Shown here piece after piece: positions 34,545-46,276 of a stretch of DNA of 64,000 nucleotides (its first letter is position 1; the number at the start of each line of letters is the position of its first letter). The DNA comes from Aureobasidium sp. EXF-3400 (taxonomy: Eukaryota > Ascomycota > Dothideomycetes > Dothideales > Saccotheciaceae). Both the position numbers and the translations under genes were made by a program. The stretch covers positions 1 through 64,000 of the forward strand of contig SWBL01000192.1 in NCBI GenBank assembly GCA_024195585.1, read 5' to 3'. Below the pieces are notes generated by a model. That model saw only the letters and a program-made list of their open reading frames with translations, did no database searches and had not been told where the DNA came from.

Positions 34545-36425
34545 ATGTTTAGTAGCCAAGCATCGTTGGCATACGAAAATGACGACTCAACACATGCATC
34601 GAGAAAACAGAAGGATACCGGCGACTCGAGTGGCACAGATGAGTCGACAACTCCAGATGCTGTCCACGATGACTTTGCCAAGTACGGTCTTGCGCTAACG
34701 AAGGAGGGACTGATTGACTGGAAAGAGGGGAATACACACCATCCTAGAAACTGGAATATCAACCGGAAACTTTACGACTCGTTCTTAGTGATTCTTTTCG
34801 AATTTGTTGCGTAAGTTTACACCGCCCCGCATCTTTGGTCATAAGTCATACTGATCAATATCAGGACAGCATTTAGCAATACAGGTGTAAGATACTGGCC
34901 AATCATGTCCTCCTGCAAAACACTGACTATAACCTGTCCTAGACATCTTCGGCAACTTATGCTGCAGAAGAACTGAAGATCTCTGAGACAGTAGCGATAT
35001 TTTGCTTTACAACCTTGTGAGTGTCATATTGATCTTTTGCATATCATGCAGCTCACAGAAACCGTAGATATCTACTCGGTCAGGCTATAGGTAGCCTTGT
35101 TCTTCCTCCATTCACCGAAAGCTTTGGACGTCGACCTTCATACATTGCTGGTTGTGCCTTGTTTTCTGTCTCAAACATCGTGGTAGCAGCCCCCAATCAT
35201 ACTGCTGGAGTCGTAGTTGGACGCTTTCTCTCTGGATTTGCTAGCGCTCTTCCCAGTACAGTGGCTTGTGGATCTCTGGAGGATATCTGGGATGCAAGAG
35301 AAAGGATATGGGTATTGAATGTATACATTATCTTTGCTGTTTCAAGCTTGGGGATAGGGCCAGTCGTAGGGACATTCCTCGCTACGTCCAGACTTGGTTG
35401 GTTAGTCTAATTCCGTTCTTTGGACCAAATTTCTTGCTGATACATCTTAGGCAGTGGACTTATTGGATTGCAGCTATAGTGGCTGCTGTCATCACACTAC
35501 TGGCTGTTTTCATGAAAGAAAGCAGGGCTAGCAAACTACTGGAGATCGGAATGAGAAAAGTTGCCAAAGGACGCAAAGACAGGTAAGATAAGACTACTCG
35601 CTTGGCTTTTCTGAAAGCACTAACCACCCAACCAGTTCCAAGTCAGACTTCCGTCCTCTTGTCGAAGAGAATCCGCCCTCGTTGAAGACTTTCATGTCTG
35701 AATGCCTGACACGCCCCGCCAGCCTTTTCCTTACAGAGCCCATCATCACATCCATCTCCCTTGTATGCTCGATTGTATATGCGACGATATACCTCTTCGG
35801 GGAAGCTATCAATGTGGTTTACTCCGATGGCTTTGGGTATACCACGAGACAAAGCAGTTTGGTTAACCTGGCCTTCACCATCGGGCCTATCTTCTCTTTA
35901 TTGCCTCGATTCTACGACATACACATCTCAAATCGGCAGAGAAAAAGAAACACACCCGCAGCACCTGAAGACAAGCTCTTTGGGTTTTATCTGGCAGCTC
36001 CCTTGCTTGCTGTAGCGAGCTGGTACTTTGCTTGGACTATCCCATCCGCTGTGACGACAGTGTCGCCATTCGTTTCAACGTCAGCTCTCGTTATTGTGGG
36101 CTTCGCCGCCAGCGAGTTTGACTATGTGTTGTCAGGCTACCTCACAGATACATATAGCTCATGGGCGGCATCAGCGAACGCACCCTTGGCAATCATGCGA
36201 GCTTTATTGAGTGGTGTTTTGCCTCTGTTTGGGACTGCCATGTTCAAGAACATCGGAAATAATGGTGCAGCCTCTATATTGGCAGGCATCGCGACAGCTT
36301 ACTGTATTGTGGCTTTCGGCTTTTGGAAGTTTGGAAGGCGGATCAGGGAGCATAGCAAGTATGCGTTTCATGAGGATAAGGAAGAGACTACTGGTTCTGC
36401 AATGACTACGGTCGAGACAGTGTAG
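34545..36425 (+). CDS. MFS transporter, DHA1-like drug/polyamine:H+ antiporter family
   Basis: Six exons: 34545-34810, 34865-34886, 34943-35016, 35068-35400, 35451-35582 and 35636-36425. They join in frame to 538 residues; exon 2 is only 22 bp. A cytosolic N-terminus of about 75 residues ends with the family signature HPRNWNINRK just before TM1. The motif A loop (FTESFGRRPSYIAG) follows TM2. About 12 membrane segments and a charged central loop are visible, with NRQRKRNTPAAPEDKL between TM8 and TM9 and MRALLSGVLPLFG late. This is the DHA1 architecture of fungal multidrug and polyamine exporters at the plasma membrane. The substrate is unknown. No biosynthetic cluster flanks it. Confidence 0.87.
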
Positions 36426-36530
36426 GCAGCATACCAAGTGGTCGCAAGATGAGGCAAGCAAGAGATGTGTCTCAGTGTAGGTGGATTTGGGATGCATGGC
36501 TCTGGTCTACATGATTAGTGTAGCGTTATG
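36426..36530. other. 3' flank of the DHA1-like transporter
   Basis: Short spacer between the DHA1-like gene and the antisense gene fragment that follows. Nothing distinct. Confidence 0.4.
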
Positions 36531-36722
36531 TTAATCCACCATCTCAGAAGCAGTCACCCACTTATCAGGCTCCAACCAAAACTTCTCGTAACTCTGCTGT
36601 CCCTTGACCGTACCAACAAGATCAAATGGATCAGCAAAAGTCTCCCACCGAGACCTCATGTCAACCTAGCCTGGTCCACGTCGTTTAGTCAAGCCATCAG
36701 GATCCAAATACACATAATGATT
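36531..36722 (-). pseudogene. 3'-terminal fragment of a broken gene
   Basis: On the minus strand, 36722 to 36531 reads as a good C-terminal exon. It begins after a CCTAG acceptor-like site with NHYVYLDPDGLTKRRGPG, is interrupted by an in-frame TAG at 36666-36668, then continues VDMRSRWETFADPFDLVGTV to a normal TAA. The second part carries aromatic and acidic residues in a natural-looking order (YEKFWLEPDKWVTASEM). No coding sequence is visible upstream of the acceptor-like site. I therefore read it as a degraded remnant between two transporter genes. The source family is not recognised. An intact short gene starting at the internal ATG (42 residues) is possible but less likely. Confidence 0.45.
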
Positions 36723-37301
36723 CTAGGCAGCAGGGCAGCAGGATAGATCGCATTGATCCACCAAGTAAAAAGTGTTTATCTACCAGGACTTGAAGATGAG
36801 ATAAAACGACTGTGATGTTTCGAACAGATAGCACTGATGTATCGCCCCGGCAGATAGGAAATTCGGTCAAACGACGACGCCCAGAATGGCAGGCGCAATC
36901 CCGTCCCATCTTTCCCGAAGAATTTCCATGTTCAACATGTCGCAACATCTCACATACTACCCTTTCTTTGTTCCAAGAGCGACAAATGTTGTATGGCTTT
37001 GGTGACGAGGCCAGAAAATGATAACTGCTGCCCTTATCTGATAGAGACCACGACCCCTCAAGCACACCATCTGATCGACAAACATCACACGCCAAGCCGC
37101 ACCATGCTATCCAATCAATGGAGCTCAAGCTTCGACAAGCAATCTGGACGTCTTGTTACTGGAGCAGAACCTCCAAACAATCATCCGCAAAAGGGATGAA
37201 CAGGCCATGTATCACTGCAGGCGGGCAGGCTAATATTATGTCTCTCTCATTCCCCGCGCGGCTTACCGTCCTGCTGGTCCTGCAATCCATAACCCTATAA
37301 T
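36723..37301. other. Upstream region of the sugar-porter gene
   Basis: About 580 bp that should hold the promoter of the sugar-porter gene. A 143-codon minus-strand frame here lacks recognisable motifs and overlaps unrelated frames on the plus strand. No gene is supported. Confidence 0.45.
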
Positions 37302-38996
37302 ATGGACGACGATTCCGAAACCGTGGGCCCTGAGGTCGCTTTATTGTCTCGCGCGTCTGCAGACATCACAGAACAAACCCCTCGTCGCGAGTCCAACATG
37401 ACGCGAACAGGTACCTTGAGAGCCTACTATCTCGGCTGTGTGGTTTGCATGGGCGGCTTTTTATTTGGCTACGATTCTGGAATCATCGGTATGAGTGACA
37501 GCGTTCTGTGTTCTGACAGTTGCTGAAAGTGTGCACCTGCAGGCGGAGTTTTAACTCTTGCATCTTTCGAGCATGACTTTGGCTATACCAAGAAGCAAGC
37601 GACTCGCAACAGTTCCTTGTCAGTCGGTCTCCAACAACTGGGCGCTTTTCTCGCATGTTTCGCCGTTTGGCCCGTCACGCATCGATTTGGTCGCAAATGG
37701 GCATTGGTACTATGTTCGACTATATTCGTCATCGGAGCTACTATTCAGACCATCAACACGCATTCATTCGGCGCGTTCTTGGCTGCTCGATTTATTGCTG
37801 GCATCGGTCTAGGAGGAAGCAGTGTCGTTGTGCCCATGTTCTCAAGTGAGATGGCACCGAAAGAACTGCGTGGTCAGATCGGCAGCTTCTACCAGCTCTT
37901 CTACACTCTTGGTAAGCAAACTTTGCTGCTGAACTGTGCGGCCATATCTGACAGTATTCCAGGCATCTTCACGTCCTACTGGATCGACTACGGCGTCGGC
38001 AAAAACATCCCAACCAGCGAAGCTAAACAATGGCAAATTCCCATCGGCATCCAAATCCTACCTGCCGCTCTCCTCGGCCTCGGGATGTTCACCCTCAAAG
38101 AGTCAGTCCGCTGGCTAACCCTCAAAGGCCGCCACCAAGAAGCCTGGGAATCTCTCCAATGGATCAGAGCCGACAGCGGCCCCTCCGCCCAGCTCGAAAT
38201 GGACGAAATCCGTCTCCGCGTAGAAACAGAATTGCGAGAAAAAGAAGGCTTTCAATTCAGTGAACTCTACACCAAGCCCGACAATCTCCAACGCACTATC
38301 ACTGCCGCTGTGGTGTTCATTGCCCAACAATCTACAGGAGCAACTGCCTTTGCAACCTATGGTCCTCAATACTTCAAATTACTGGTTGGAAGCAAAGGCA
38401 ACAACGACCTCCTCCTCACAGCCATCTTCGGCGCCATAAAAGTGGCCGCATGCCTCACTTTCGTCATTTTCGTCGCCGAGCGCGTCAACCGCAAGATCGT
38501 CCTCACACTAGGCGCCCTTGTCATGGCTGCTTGCCAAATCTCCACCGCTGCGGTCGTACGCTCTAAACCACCTCCTGGAGACGCTACAGTAACATCCTCT
38601 GGTATCGCCACCGTAGCTTTGATCTACCTGTTTGTTATCGCCTACAACTTTTCTTGGGGACCCTTACCGTGGCCTTACATCTCTGAGATCTTTCCAACAC
38701 GCATTCGCGAGCCAGGTATTGGTATAGCCGTATCCTCACAATGGCTGTGGAATTTTGTTTACTCGATAAGTACACCTTATATGATCAAGGATCTGGGCTG
38801 GGGTACGTTCCTCTTCTGGGGTATTGCTGATCTCGTAATTGCGGGAGGAGCTTGGTTCTTCTTGGATGAGACTAGAGGGAGGAGTTTGGAGGAGATTACG
38901 CATACGACTGATGGTGTCAAGAGATTTGATGAGGATCGGGGGTATGGAGATGTGCAGAGGGAGGTTGGGAAGGGAGCTGGTGTTGAGGTTAGATAG
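37302..38996 (+). CDS. MFS sugar porter (hexose/quinate transporter-like)
   Basis: Three exons, 37302-37488, 37543-37911 and 37963-38996, give 529 residues. Sugar-porter signatures are clear: GGFLFGYDSGIIGG spanning intron 1, HRFGRKWALVL after TM2, RFIAGIGLGGSS, TM5-region YWIDYGVG, KESVRWL before the central loop, QQSTGATAFATYGPQYF in TM7, ERVNRKIVL, GPLPWPYISEIFPTRIR and the closing FFLDETRGRSLEEI. This is a plasma-membrane H+/sugar symporter or facilitator by family; the exact sugar is not predictable. The second intron is 51 bp with no in-frame stop, so an unspliced transcript would only add 17 residues in a membrane-proximal region. Confidence 0.93.
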
Positions 38997-39685
38997 GTTT
39001 TGCTGGCTGCGTCTTGTATATACACAGATTCAGCTTCATTGTGCCTTTTCATATCGAGAACATTGCTTTAGACTAGGATACGAGAGGCTACCAGGGCTCG
39101 TACTTTGGAGTCACTCCCACTCTTCTTTCATGCAAGGGAGTTTATGCTGTAGAAATGCACAATATCATTCGAGAGAGGCCGTTTTCCATTGGGAGCTACA
39201 TTGTATCGCCTTTCTGTGGAAGAAGCTCCACTCCAGACATCACTGTGCATTCTGATAGCCACAGCTGAGATAGTCTAGCACATCGGGAGCATATATTAGC
39301 ATGCATGAGATAAAAGAGTCGAAATGGCATATATTATCTACGAGTCGATGACATACACAAATTAACGAGACTTATCTTTGTTTGCCAGTCATTTGCTCTT
39401 CTTCATTATTTTCTTGCCAGTCTTGATTAATGCATCACCTAGGCGGCGGCAAGTAGGGCAGTGGCAAGTCTGACGCGGCACTCGTTCAGGTGAGTATGAA
39501 CGACGCTTTTTTCTTGACATCCGGTCTGGCGAGCGGAGATTTGCGACTTGCATACCGGCGGCTGGAGAAGGCGATGCACCACCTGGGCGGCATCCAGGAC
39601 AGTGGCAAGATACACAGAACAGCCTCTTGTCCAGTAGAATGTCGAGACCCGACCACTTGGAGGCATGACACTTTGCAGTATCAGG
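38997..39685. other. Convergent intergenic region
   Basis: About 690 bp between the ends of the sugar porter (plus) and the lipid-droplet hydrolase (minus). It contains both 3' flanks. Frames inside have no recognisable content. Confidence 0.45.
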
Positions 39686-40908
39686 TCACTTAACGCTCTG
39701 CAACAACTCAGCAATATATTGTTCCACTTTCTTCGCAACCAGATCATTGTGTTCTACACCAGAATTAGGACCCTTTGTGCTGTACAACAAAAGAGCGACT
39801 TACTGATACAGAAGCCATGAGGAGTGCCATGCGTATCGATCTCCATAGTAGGCTTACTTTCATCTCCCACTTGTCCTGTGGCAGCTCTAGCAACAATGAG
39901 CTCATCACGAGTCTCGTCAGCGACCCAATGGTCATCAGTGCCAAAGTAGAAGTAGAGTTTTGTCTTGTTGGTGCTTGAGTTTTGTGCTTTGGAGAGGCCC
40001 CAGAGCTCATCGTCCCAAGCGTCTGCGGTTATGGTTTTCATTTCATGGCTGGCAAGGTATCTGATACATGTTAGAAATAGGTACGAACTGGAAGAGAGGA
40101 CTTGAAACCTACAATGCTTGCCTGACACCGCCTTGGCTCTTGATGAATGCCGTTGTGGGCTCTGCCGCTGGAGCAGGGAATCCAGTAATGAGGCCGACGA
40201 GGGTTTGTAGTGCACTGAAGGGAACCCAAGAGAACAAAAGACGTACAACTACGCCTGCAATAGCCGCAAAATACGGAATGGCAAAGAATAACTGCGGTAA
40301 AACAAATCAATTGATACGTCCAGTGGCAGAGAGAGGCAGAGGTTTCGGAGGATGGCCTCTTTGCCGAATATGGTGGAATCAAGGTAACATACGCTGAACT
40401 TCTTGCCGCTTGGGCTCTTTGCAATATGAGTGACTGTAGGAAACAAACAGATTCCACCAATGACTTTAGCGTCATTACTCAATTGCTGTGTTGTGGGATT
40501 TTGCTTTCGTCGTCTCAAGACCTCGAGTAGGATATATGAGCCTACCGAGTGGCCCATCAAAATTACTTTTGTAGGAGATCCTGGTCTTGCATGACTCTGT
40601 ATTGCTCTTTCGAGCATCCGGCCTATGTGCTCTATTTGTTGTTCCAGGTCATATGGCCCTTCACCATTGTCATAAGCAGAGTGTTGATGGCCATTGTCTT
40701 GGACTCCAAACCCACGAAGGTTTGTTCCTGCGACTTTGATGTGAAGATCTGAGTAGTTGGTGCGAAGGTTATCGAAGCATAATGTTAGGAATGTGCGATA
40801 GTATTCTATGAGGCCTGGGTTTCCGGTGATGAAGAAGACCAGAAGTGAATCACGGGAGGAGGTTGTCGAAGCGACATGTGTAAGATCAATTGAATCTTCG
40901 ACTGTCAT
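39686..40908 (-). CDS. Lipid-droplet-associated hydrolase (LDAH family)
   Basis: Four exons, 40393-40908, 40113-40291, 39804-40060 and 39686-39753, close to 339 residues. It is an alpha/beta hydrolase: oxyanion-side FITGNPG near residue 28, nucleophile elbow GHSVG (Ser about 121), a hydrophobic lid/hairpin region (LFFAIPYFAAIAGVVVRLLF), LYFYFGTDDHWV, and the catalytic-His segment HGTPHGFCI near the end. This order is typical of LDAH/DUF2305, enzymes on lipid droplets linked to sterol-ester and triglyceride turnover. The ATG at 40908 is used, as no upstream in-frame ATG exists. The gene is divergent from EPL1, separated by 845 bp. Confidence 0.9.
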
Positions 40909-41753
40909 CCTGAAGGGTTGGCGAGGTTCTCGCAAGGTCTACAAAGCAACTTGAGGTGGTTGCAGCAAGCACGTTCGTGTGTGCAGAGCGTAGCCGCGGT
41001 GAGGAAGCCCCCTGTACTTGTTAATTGTCCGAAGCTAGTGATGGATCTAGTAATCGGCGATGTGAGAGTGCATTTGATCTCATTGCTGCGAATAGTAGAC
41101 AAATGCGATACAGTGAATCTCACGAGTAACCAGACACTCGAGGCAGTTGCATTATCTGGTTGTTCTGCTATCGTCGCAAGGGCAAGACCAGAAGGGTGAC
41201 GGTACCTATCAGTGACAGATCGCGATCGCGGCCGTCTTGTTGTGTTTTACCTATGTTTCACCCGTTACGATAGACTGTCACCGCCAAAAGTAGAATTGTT
41301 GTGTTGACAGTTGCCTGTTCGGTGTCGGTGAAAGCTCCTTCCGAGTTGAATAGACTGCTTTGAACGAAGCGCCCTCAAGCCACGGAAACAAATGCGCCCG
41401 ACGGGAAGAAGCAAAGAATCCCACTCGCCATCTCGAAGCACTCGCAACCCACGCCAGAGCGACACGCGCTGCACCACCACAAATCATCAACAAAGCACCA
41501 CCACCATCCACCGCCATCGCCAAAAATCACAATATTCACACGATCATCAAAATCGCACCTCTAATTTAATACTGGAGCCTTTTTGACTAATTATTTGCGT
41601 TGCGTGGAGGAGTCGCGCCTCTCTTCGCTGTTTTCCCTCCTCCCACCTCTCGCGACACGCAAATTTTTCAGGCCAGCTTTTCATTAATCGCGACGCCAAG
41701 CCTTTTTCTGACTGCATAATTTTTCCCTATTCATCACAACTTTGCATGAGAGT
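40909..41753. other. Divergent promoter region (LDAH / EPL1)
   Basis: An 845-bp region between two divergent starts, expected to carry both promoters. Pyrimidine-rich tracts precede the EPL1 ATG. No other gene is supported. Confidence 0.5.
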
Positions 41754-43576
41754 ATGCAGAGCACTCGTGCCTCCGGTGCACGCTTCAGGCAGAGGAAACT
41801 CTCGACCAAGCATCCGCTACAGGTCGTCAAGGAGAATGAAATAGAGACCTTTGCCATCGATGAAGATCCTCAACGCCACATCCCTCATGTCGAGACTGGT
41901 GTAGAAAAGGCAGAAGAGACCGAACACCATCTTCAGGCTGTCATCTCTGCCGCTGCCGCCTCGTCGCTAGGTGCCAAAGTCAACCAAGTTTTTATTCCTA
42001 CACCAGAAACAAAGTCAAGTGGTATTCCCTATGATCAGTTGTATCCACGACAGTTTGCCGAGCCGGCCACCTACATTCGGTTCAGTTCAACGGTTGAGGA
42101 CTGCATCGGGCATCAGTACAATATTGACGAAGAGGATGATGTTTTCTTGCTGAACTTCAACTCTTCCAAGAAAGATGATGAGAAGCTTTCCGAGGACATT
42201 TTCGAAGAGCTGATGAGCTTCTTTGATCTCAAGTCCGACAAGAGTCATCCCTTCGCCAACATTTCCAACGCTCCGATCCTGACACTCGAAGAAGCTGAGA
42301 GCTACTATGACGATCCAGAGGATGAAACAAACCTTTCAGTAGAAGCCCGAAAGTGGGCCAAGGAAGTGTATGAGCACTGGCGTTCGCGAAGAGTGCAGAA
42401 CGGCAATCGCTCGCTCTTGTCAAGTCTCAAGTTCGAAACCGGTGCCGACACTGACGACAACGACGCCTATGTTTGTTTCAGACGTCGCGAAGTACGACAG
42501 GCTCGCAAGACCAGAGGTAGAGATGCTCAGGTGACTGAGAAGCTCAAGAAGCTGAGAAGAGAGCTTGAGGATGCCAGGCAACTCCTGATCTCGGTCAATC
42601 AGCGCGAGCGATTGATCAAGCAGAGGATAGAGACGGAACGTAAAGTGTTCGAACAGCGCAGTGAGTTGAAGAAGGTCAAGGTACAGCAAGGGATCAAAGG
42701 TGAAAAGGGAGAAGACGAGGAACTCCTTGTCAACCAAAGAGTAAGTCATGATCTTGTTACCTTTGATGTGGATTGTGTGCTGATGTTGAATAGCCCACGC
42801 CGAAGCCCAGACCAGCAAAAGCCGATGGACAAAGACCCACCACATTGCGTCTCCCTGGTACGAGGACAGAAGCCGTCCGCGCAGCCCCGGAGAACGACCT
42901 TGTGCAGTTGTCAGACATCCAGGAAGAGGCAGCCGCGGCGGTGCAGCGATCAGTCGAAGAAAAGATTGGCCAGCATCGCAAGTGGAACAAGGATTGGGTC
43001 GACAATACCTGGGGACCTATCACACCACCAGCCGAGCCTTCTTCAGCGTCTGGGTATCTGCCACGCATCGAAGAGGTTCAATTACCGACGCCTCCAGCTT
43101 CTTTGCATTCCGAGACATCACAAGACCATGCCAAGGATGTCGAGATGAAAGACGCAGACCTACCTACACCGGTCAGTGCTGCACAAGAACAAGCACCTCG
43201 TACCATGTTCCGCTTCAACTCGCCACCACCTGAGGCAGGATATGAGAGACCTTCGTACAGACGACGATTTGGTCGTAATGGGCGTTTGTTCATTGAACAA
43301 CGCAAGCCGCGAATGTTTGTTCAGAGCAAAGGTGTGATAGGCGACTCTGACGACGAGAGTGATGGCGAGACAGTTGTGTACCCGATGGACTGCTATGACA
43401 CCCTGGGTATCAGCTATCGGGCTAGCATTTTGGCGCCACGAAGGCCCGTAGACCCGGCAGGCGACCACATGGCGCAGCTTCGGCGGGCAGGATCCAGCGG
43501 TGATGTGGCTATGACAGGCGGAGGGTCGACAGCAGGTCATGGAACCAGTCATGGCCAGGGCGAGGGCGGAAGCTGA
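41754..43576 (+). CDS. EPL1: Enhancer of polycomb-like protein, NuA4 acetyltransferase subunit
   Basis: Exons 41754-42740 and 42794-43576 (53-bp intron) give 589 residues. The N-terminal EPcA region is well conserved: RFRQRKLSTKHPLQV at the start, IPTPETKSSGIPYDQLYP, YIRFSSTVEDCIGHQYNID, then WRSRRVQNGNRSL and AYVCFRRREVRQARKTR. A charged coiled coil follows (about residues 260-330). The C-terminal half is low-complexity and ends with a Gly-rich tail. Epl1 bridges Esa1, Yng2 and Eaf6 to the NuA4 complex and is needed for histone H4/H2A acetylation in the nucleus. The length fits Pezizomycotina homologues. The first ATG in frame is at 41754. Confidence 0.95.
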
Positions 43577-44424
43577 TTTGAGCATTTTTCTGGCGAAAAC
43601 TTTTTGTGATACCACTTTTTTTTCTTCCCTTGACGACTTTTGTATAGTAGATGAGAAACGTCAAGAATCGCTCGGTCTCAGAGACCTATTTTTCCTTTCC
43701 ATCCGGGGTCGAGTCCGAAGTCCGAAGTGGTGATTTCTTCACTTGTGATGATTTGGTTATACAAGGCCGAGTCCTGAAGTTGAAGCATGAGGAGGTGTGG
43801 AGATGAAGTGCCTGCCATCTGAGGTGCGAGGTGGGAAGGGTAAAGGACAGGTGAGATGTTCCAAGGGTGTTCTTTTCCTGATATTCGTAGATGGTGGTAG
43901 GCAATGTGCGATTCAGGCGGTAAGCGGGGCGGTGGTAGTACAAGAAGAGGGGACGAGGCCAGGCGCTGGATCCAAGGTAGTGCGAGTGAGTGCGGTAGAG
44001 GCTGACTAGGAGCACATGCTCTTAACGAGAGTCAACAGAGGGTGAAAGAGACCGGCGACGAGGAAGACCATGTCTGAGGCGGCTCTGTGTACCGGCGAAA
44101 GCAGTAACTTGGTTTGGGTGAAGGAAACGAGAAGGACTGAGGAGAAGACGAGAAGAACGGATAGATGAACAAGTAGGGTATGGAGGAGGATTCAGACAAA
44201 GACGAGGCAGCAATTGCAGAAAAAAGTCTTGATGTCGTCTTTGCAGAGGTTGGAGCAAGAGTAGTATTGCAGGTAATATGCAAGAGCACAAGGCCAAGGC
44301 CAGGGCCATCAAGCGCTCAAGCTTTTCCTCATTTGGTTGGCGTCAAAGTCCCTTCTGCCTTCCAAGTCCGTCTCTTAACACCGTCCGTCGTTCCTGCCTA
44401 CCTATAATTCCTACATCCACCAAA
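43577..44424. other. EPL1-KAE1 spacer
   Basis: About 850 bp containing the 3' region of EPL1 and the promoter of KAE1. Minus-strand frames of about 100 codons here are pyrimidine-driven (poly Ser/Leu) and show no motif. The frame upstream of the KAE1 ATG is open but lacks conservation. Confidence 0.5.
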
Positions 44425-45537
44425 ATGGCTATCGCAATAGGTCTCGAAGGCTCTGCCAACAAGCTCGGCGTCGGTGTCATCCTCCATCCAAATTCTCAAG
44501 CCGACAGCCCTCAGTCACAACAGGCTCCTTCGAAACACGACAGCCCTCCAGTCCAAATCTTGTCCAATCTGCGTCATACCTATGTCTCGCCTCCAGGCTC
44601 TGGTTTCCTGCCCAAGGACACGGCTGCTCACCATCGCCGCTGGGTCGTGCGTCTGGTTAAGCAGGCCATGAAGCAAGCTAAGATCACCGTCGACGACATT
44701 GACTGCATCTGCTTCACCAAAGGCCCCGGCATGGGTGCTCCTCTTGGTGCCGTTGCTGTTGCTGCTCGTATGCTCTCTCTTCTCTGGAACAAGCCTCTTG
44801 TCGGTGTAAATCACTGTGTCGGCCACATCGAGATGGGCCGTGCCATCACCGGTGCCCAGAACCCCGTCGTTCTCTACGTCTCCGGTGGAAACACCCAGAT
44901 CATTGCATACAGTGCTCAACGCTACCGTATCTTCGGCGAGGCTCTCGATATCGCTGTTGGCAACTGTCTGGACAGATTCGCTCGAGTTCTCGCCATCAGC
45001 AACGACCCTGCTCCTGGTTACAACATTGAACAGATGGCTAAGAAGGGCAAGGTCCTGGTCGAGCTCCCCTACGCTGTCAAGGGCATGGACGTCAGTTTCT
45101 CCGGTATTCTCGCCCGTATCGAAGAATTGGCAAAGAAGCTAGAGGCTGGTCAGAACGCGAAGACTGAAGTATGGAAGGATGAAGAGACGGGAGAAGACAT
45201 TACTCGCGAAGACTTGTGCTTCAGCTTGCAGGAGACTGTCTTTGCTATGCTGGTCGAGATCACTGAGCGCGCTATGGCTCACGTTGGTGCAAGTCAAGTT
45301 CTGATTGTTGGTGGTGTTGGCTGTAATGTCAGACTGCAAGACATGATGGGCATGATGGCTAGCGAGCGCGGAGGAAGTGTCTTTGCGACTGATGAGCGAT
45401 TCTGCATCGACAACGGTATCATGATCGCCCACGCCGGTCTGCTCGCTTACCGTATGGGTCAGACGACAGACATCATGGACAGCAGTTGCACACAGAGGTT
45501 TAGGACTGATGAACCATTGATCAATTGGAGAGACTAG
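44425..45537 (+). CDS. KAE1: tRNA N6-threonylcarbamoyladenosine synthase, KEOPS catalytic subunit
   Basis: A single exon of 370 residues, the usual Kae1/OSGEP length without a mitochondrial presequence. It begins [15 protein letters not shown], has the iron-binding HxxxH motif at His130 and His134 ([10 protein letters not shown]), the ASKHA phosphate loops ([24 protein letters not shown]) and the C-terminal [14 protein letters not shown] block. Kae1 transfers the threonylcarbamoyl group onto A37 of ANN-decoding tRNAs as part of the KEOPS complex (Bud32, Cgi121, Pcc1, Gon7). The start at 44425 has an excellent context (CAAAATGG) and matches the family N-terminus, although the frame stays open upstream. 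It converges on the small nuclear-type gene 129 bp away. Confidence 0.96.
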   Translation: MAIAIGLEGSANKLGVGVILHPNSQADSPQSQQAPSKHDSPPVQILSNLRHTYVSPPGSGFLPKDTAAHHRRWVVRLVKQAMKQAKITVDDIDCICFTKGPGMGAPLGAVAVAARMLSLLWNKPLVGVNHCVGHIEMGRAITGAQNPVVLYVSGGNTQIIAYSAQRYRIFGEALDIAVGNCLDRFARVLAISNDPAPGYNIEQMAKKGKVLVELPYAVKGMDVSFSGILARIEELAKKLEAGQNAKTEVWKDEETGEDITREDLCFSLQETVFAMLVEITERAMAHVGASQVLIVGGVGCNVRLQDMMGMMASERGGSVFATDERFCIDNGIMIAHAGLLAYRMGQTTDIMDSSCTQRFRTDEPLINWRD

Positions 45538-45666
45538 ATCTCGTTCTTGTTATACTGGAAGGTCATGGCTAAACTGCCAGCCCCCTGTATCTCCTCAACG
45601 CTTCCCCAACTCTTGAATCGTCCTGTATTGCACCTGCAATATCAAGGTCAAGCTCGCGGAGACTCT

Positions 45667-46276
45667 TCACTCATCGTCAGAGTCCTCAGCCTTGATGAGT
45701 CTCGACTTCTTGCGGAGGAGAGTTCTGCCCTCATCCTCGTCGTCGTCCTCCGCATCGCCACCGTCGACCTTCTTGGTGCGCTTCTTGGAGGGAGTGGACG
45801 CAGGAGCGCTCTTCTTGCCCTTGGGAGCGGCCTTGGGCTTGGCAGGGGTGTCTGTGTTGTTCCAGGTCAGATACGACCCAGATCGCTATCAAAGATACAA
45901 ACTCACTGGGCGCAGTGGGAAGGGCGTTGCCGTCACCGTCACTGAAAAGCTTCTTCTTGATGACACCTGAAGCAGAGCAACAGTCAGCCTGATAGGCGCA
46001 AACAATAGCAGAAAGAACTTCATAACTTACCCCAACAGTTGGAGGTAGTCTTCATGGTGTTGAAACCGGCAGCCTTCATGAGCTTCTCCATGTCAACCTG
46101 GTCTTGTCAGCCCAGTGCGCGCGGATCGTGATGTGCTGACGCCTTACTTCGGGAGGACCAGACTTGAGGCAGCGCCAGGCGGCCTTCAGCACCATTTCCT
46201 CCTTCTCGGTGAAGACAGGTCCCTTCTTGTCAGCCTTGGTGGGAGACTCGCCCTTGTCGGATTCGTTGTCGGACAT
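45667..46276 (-). CDS. Small conserved nuclear-type protein, charged tails
   Basis: Four exons, 46148-46276, 46031-46097, 45907-45966 and 45667-45851, close in frame to 146 residues. The N-terminus is acidic (MSDNESDKGESPTKADKKGP). A compact central segment of about 55 residues (EEMVLKAAWRCLKSG, VDMEKLMKAAGFN, SNCWGVIKKKLF) looks helical, like a small DNA- or chromatin-binding fold. The C-terminus is basic (KPKAAPKGKKSAP, SKKRTKKV) and ends acidic (DDEDEG..AEDSDDE). It looks like a widespread unnamed fungal protein, sometimes described as histone H1-like. Nuclear location is inferred from composition. It was hidden because each exon is short. Confidence 0.75.

Noticed and set aside
41278..41586. 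Several 60-80-codon frames before EPL1
   Set aside because: They overlap on both strands in the promoter region and have no conservation cue.
44278..44424. 49 extra codons upstream of the KAE1 ATG in the same open frame
   Set aside because: Kae1 proteins begin at the [11 protein letters not shown] segment, whose ATG has a strong context. The upstream part is low-complexity basic/Ser and would have to be a mitochondrial presequence (Qri7 type), which does not fit this cytosolic-type sequence.
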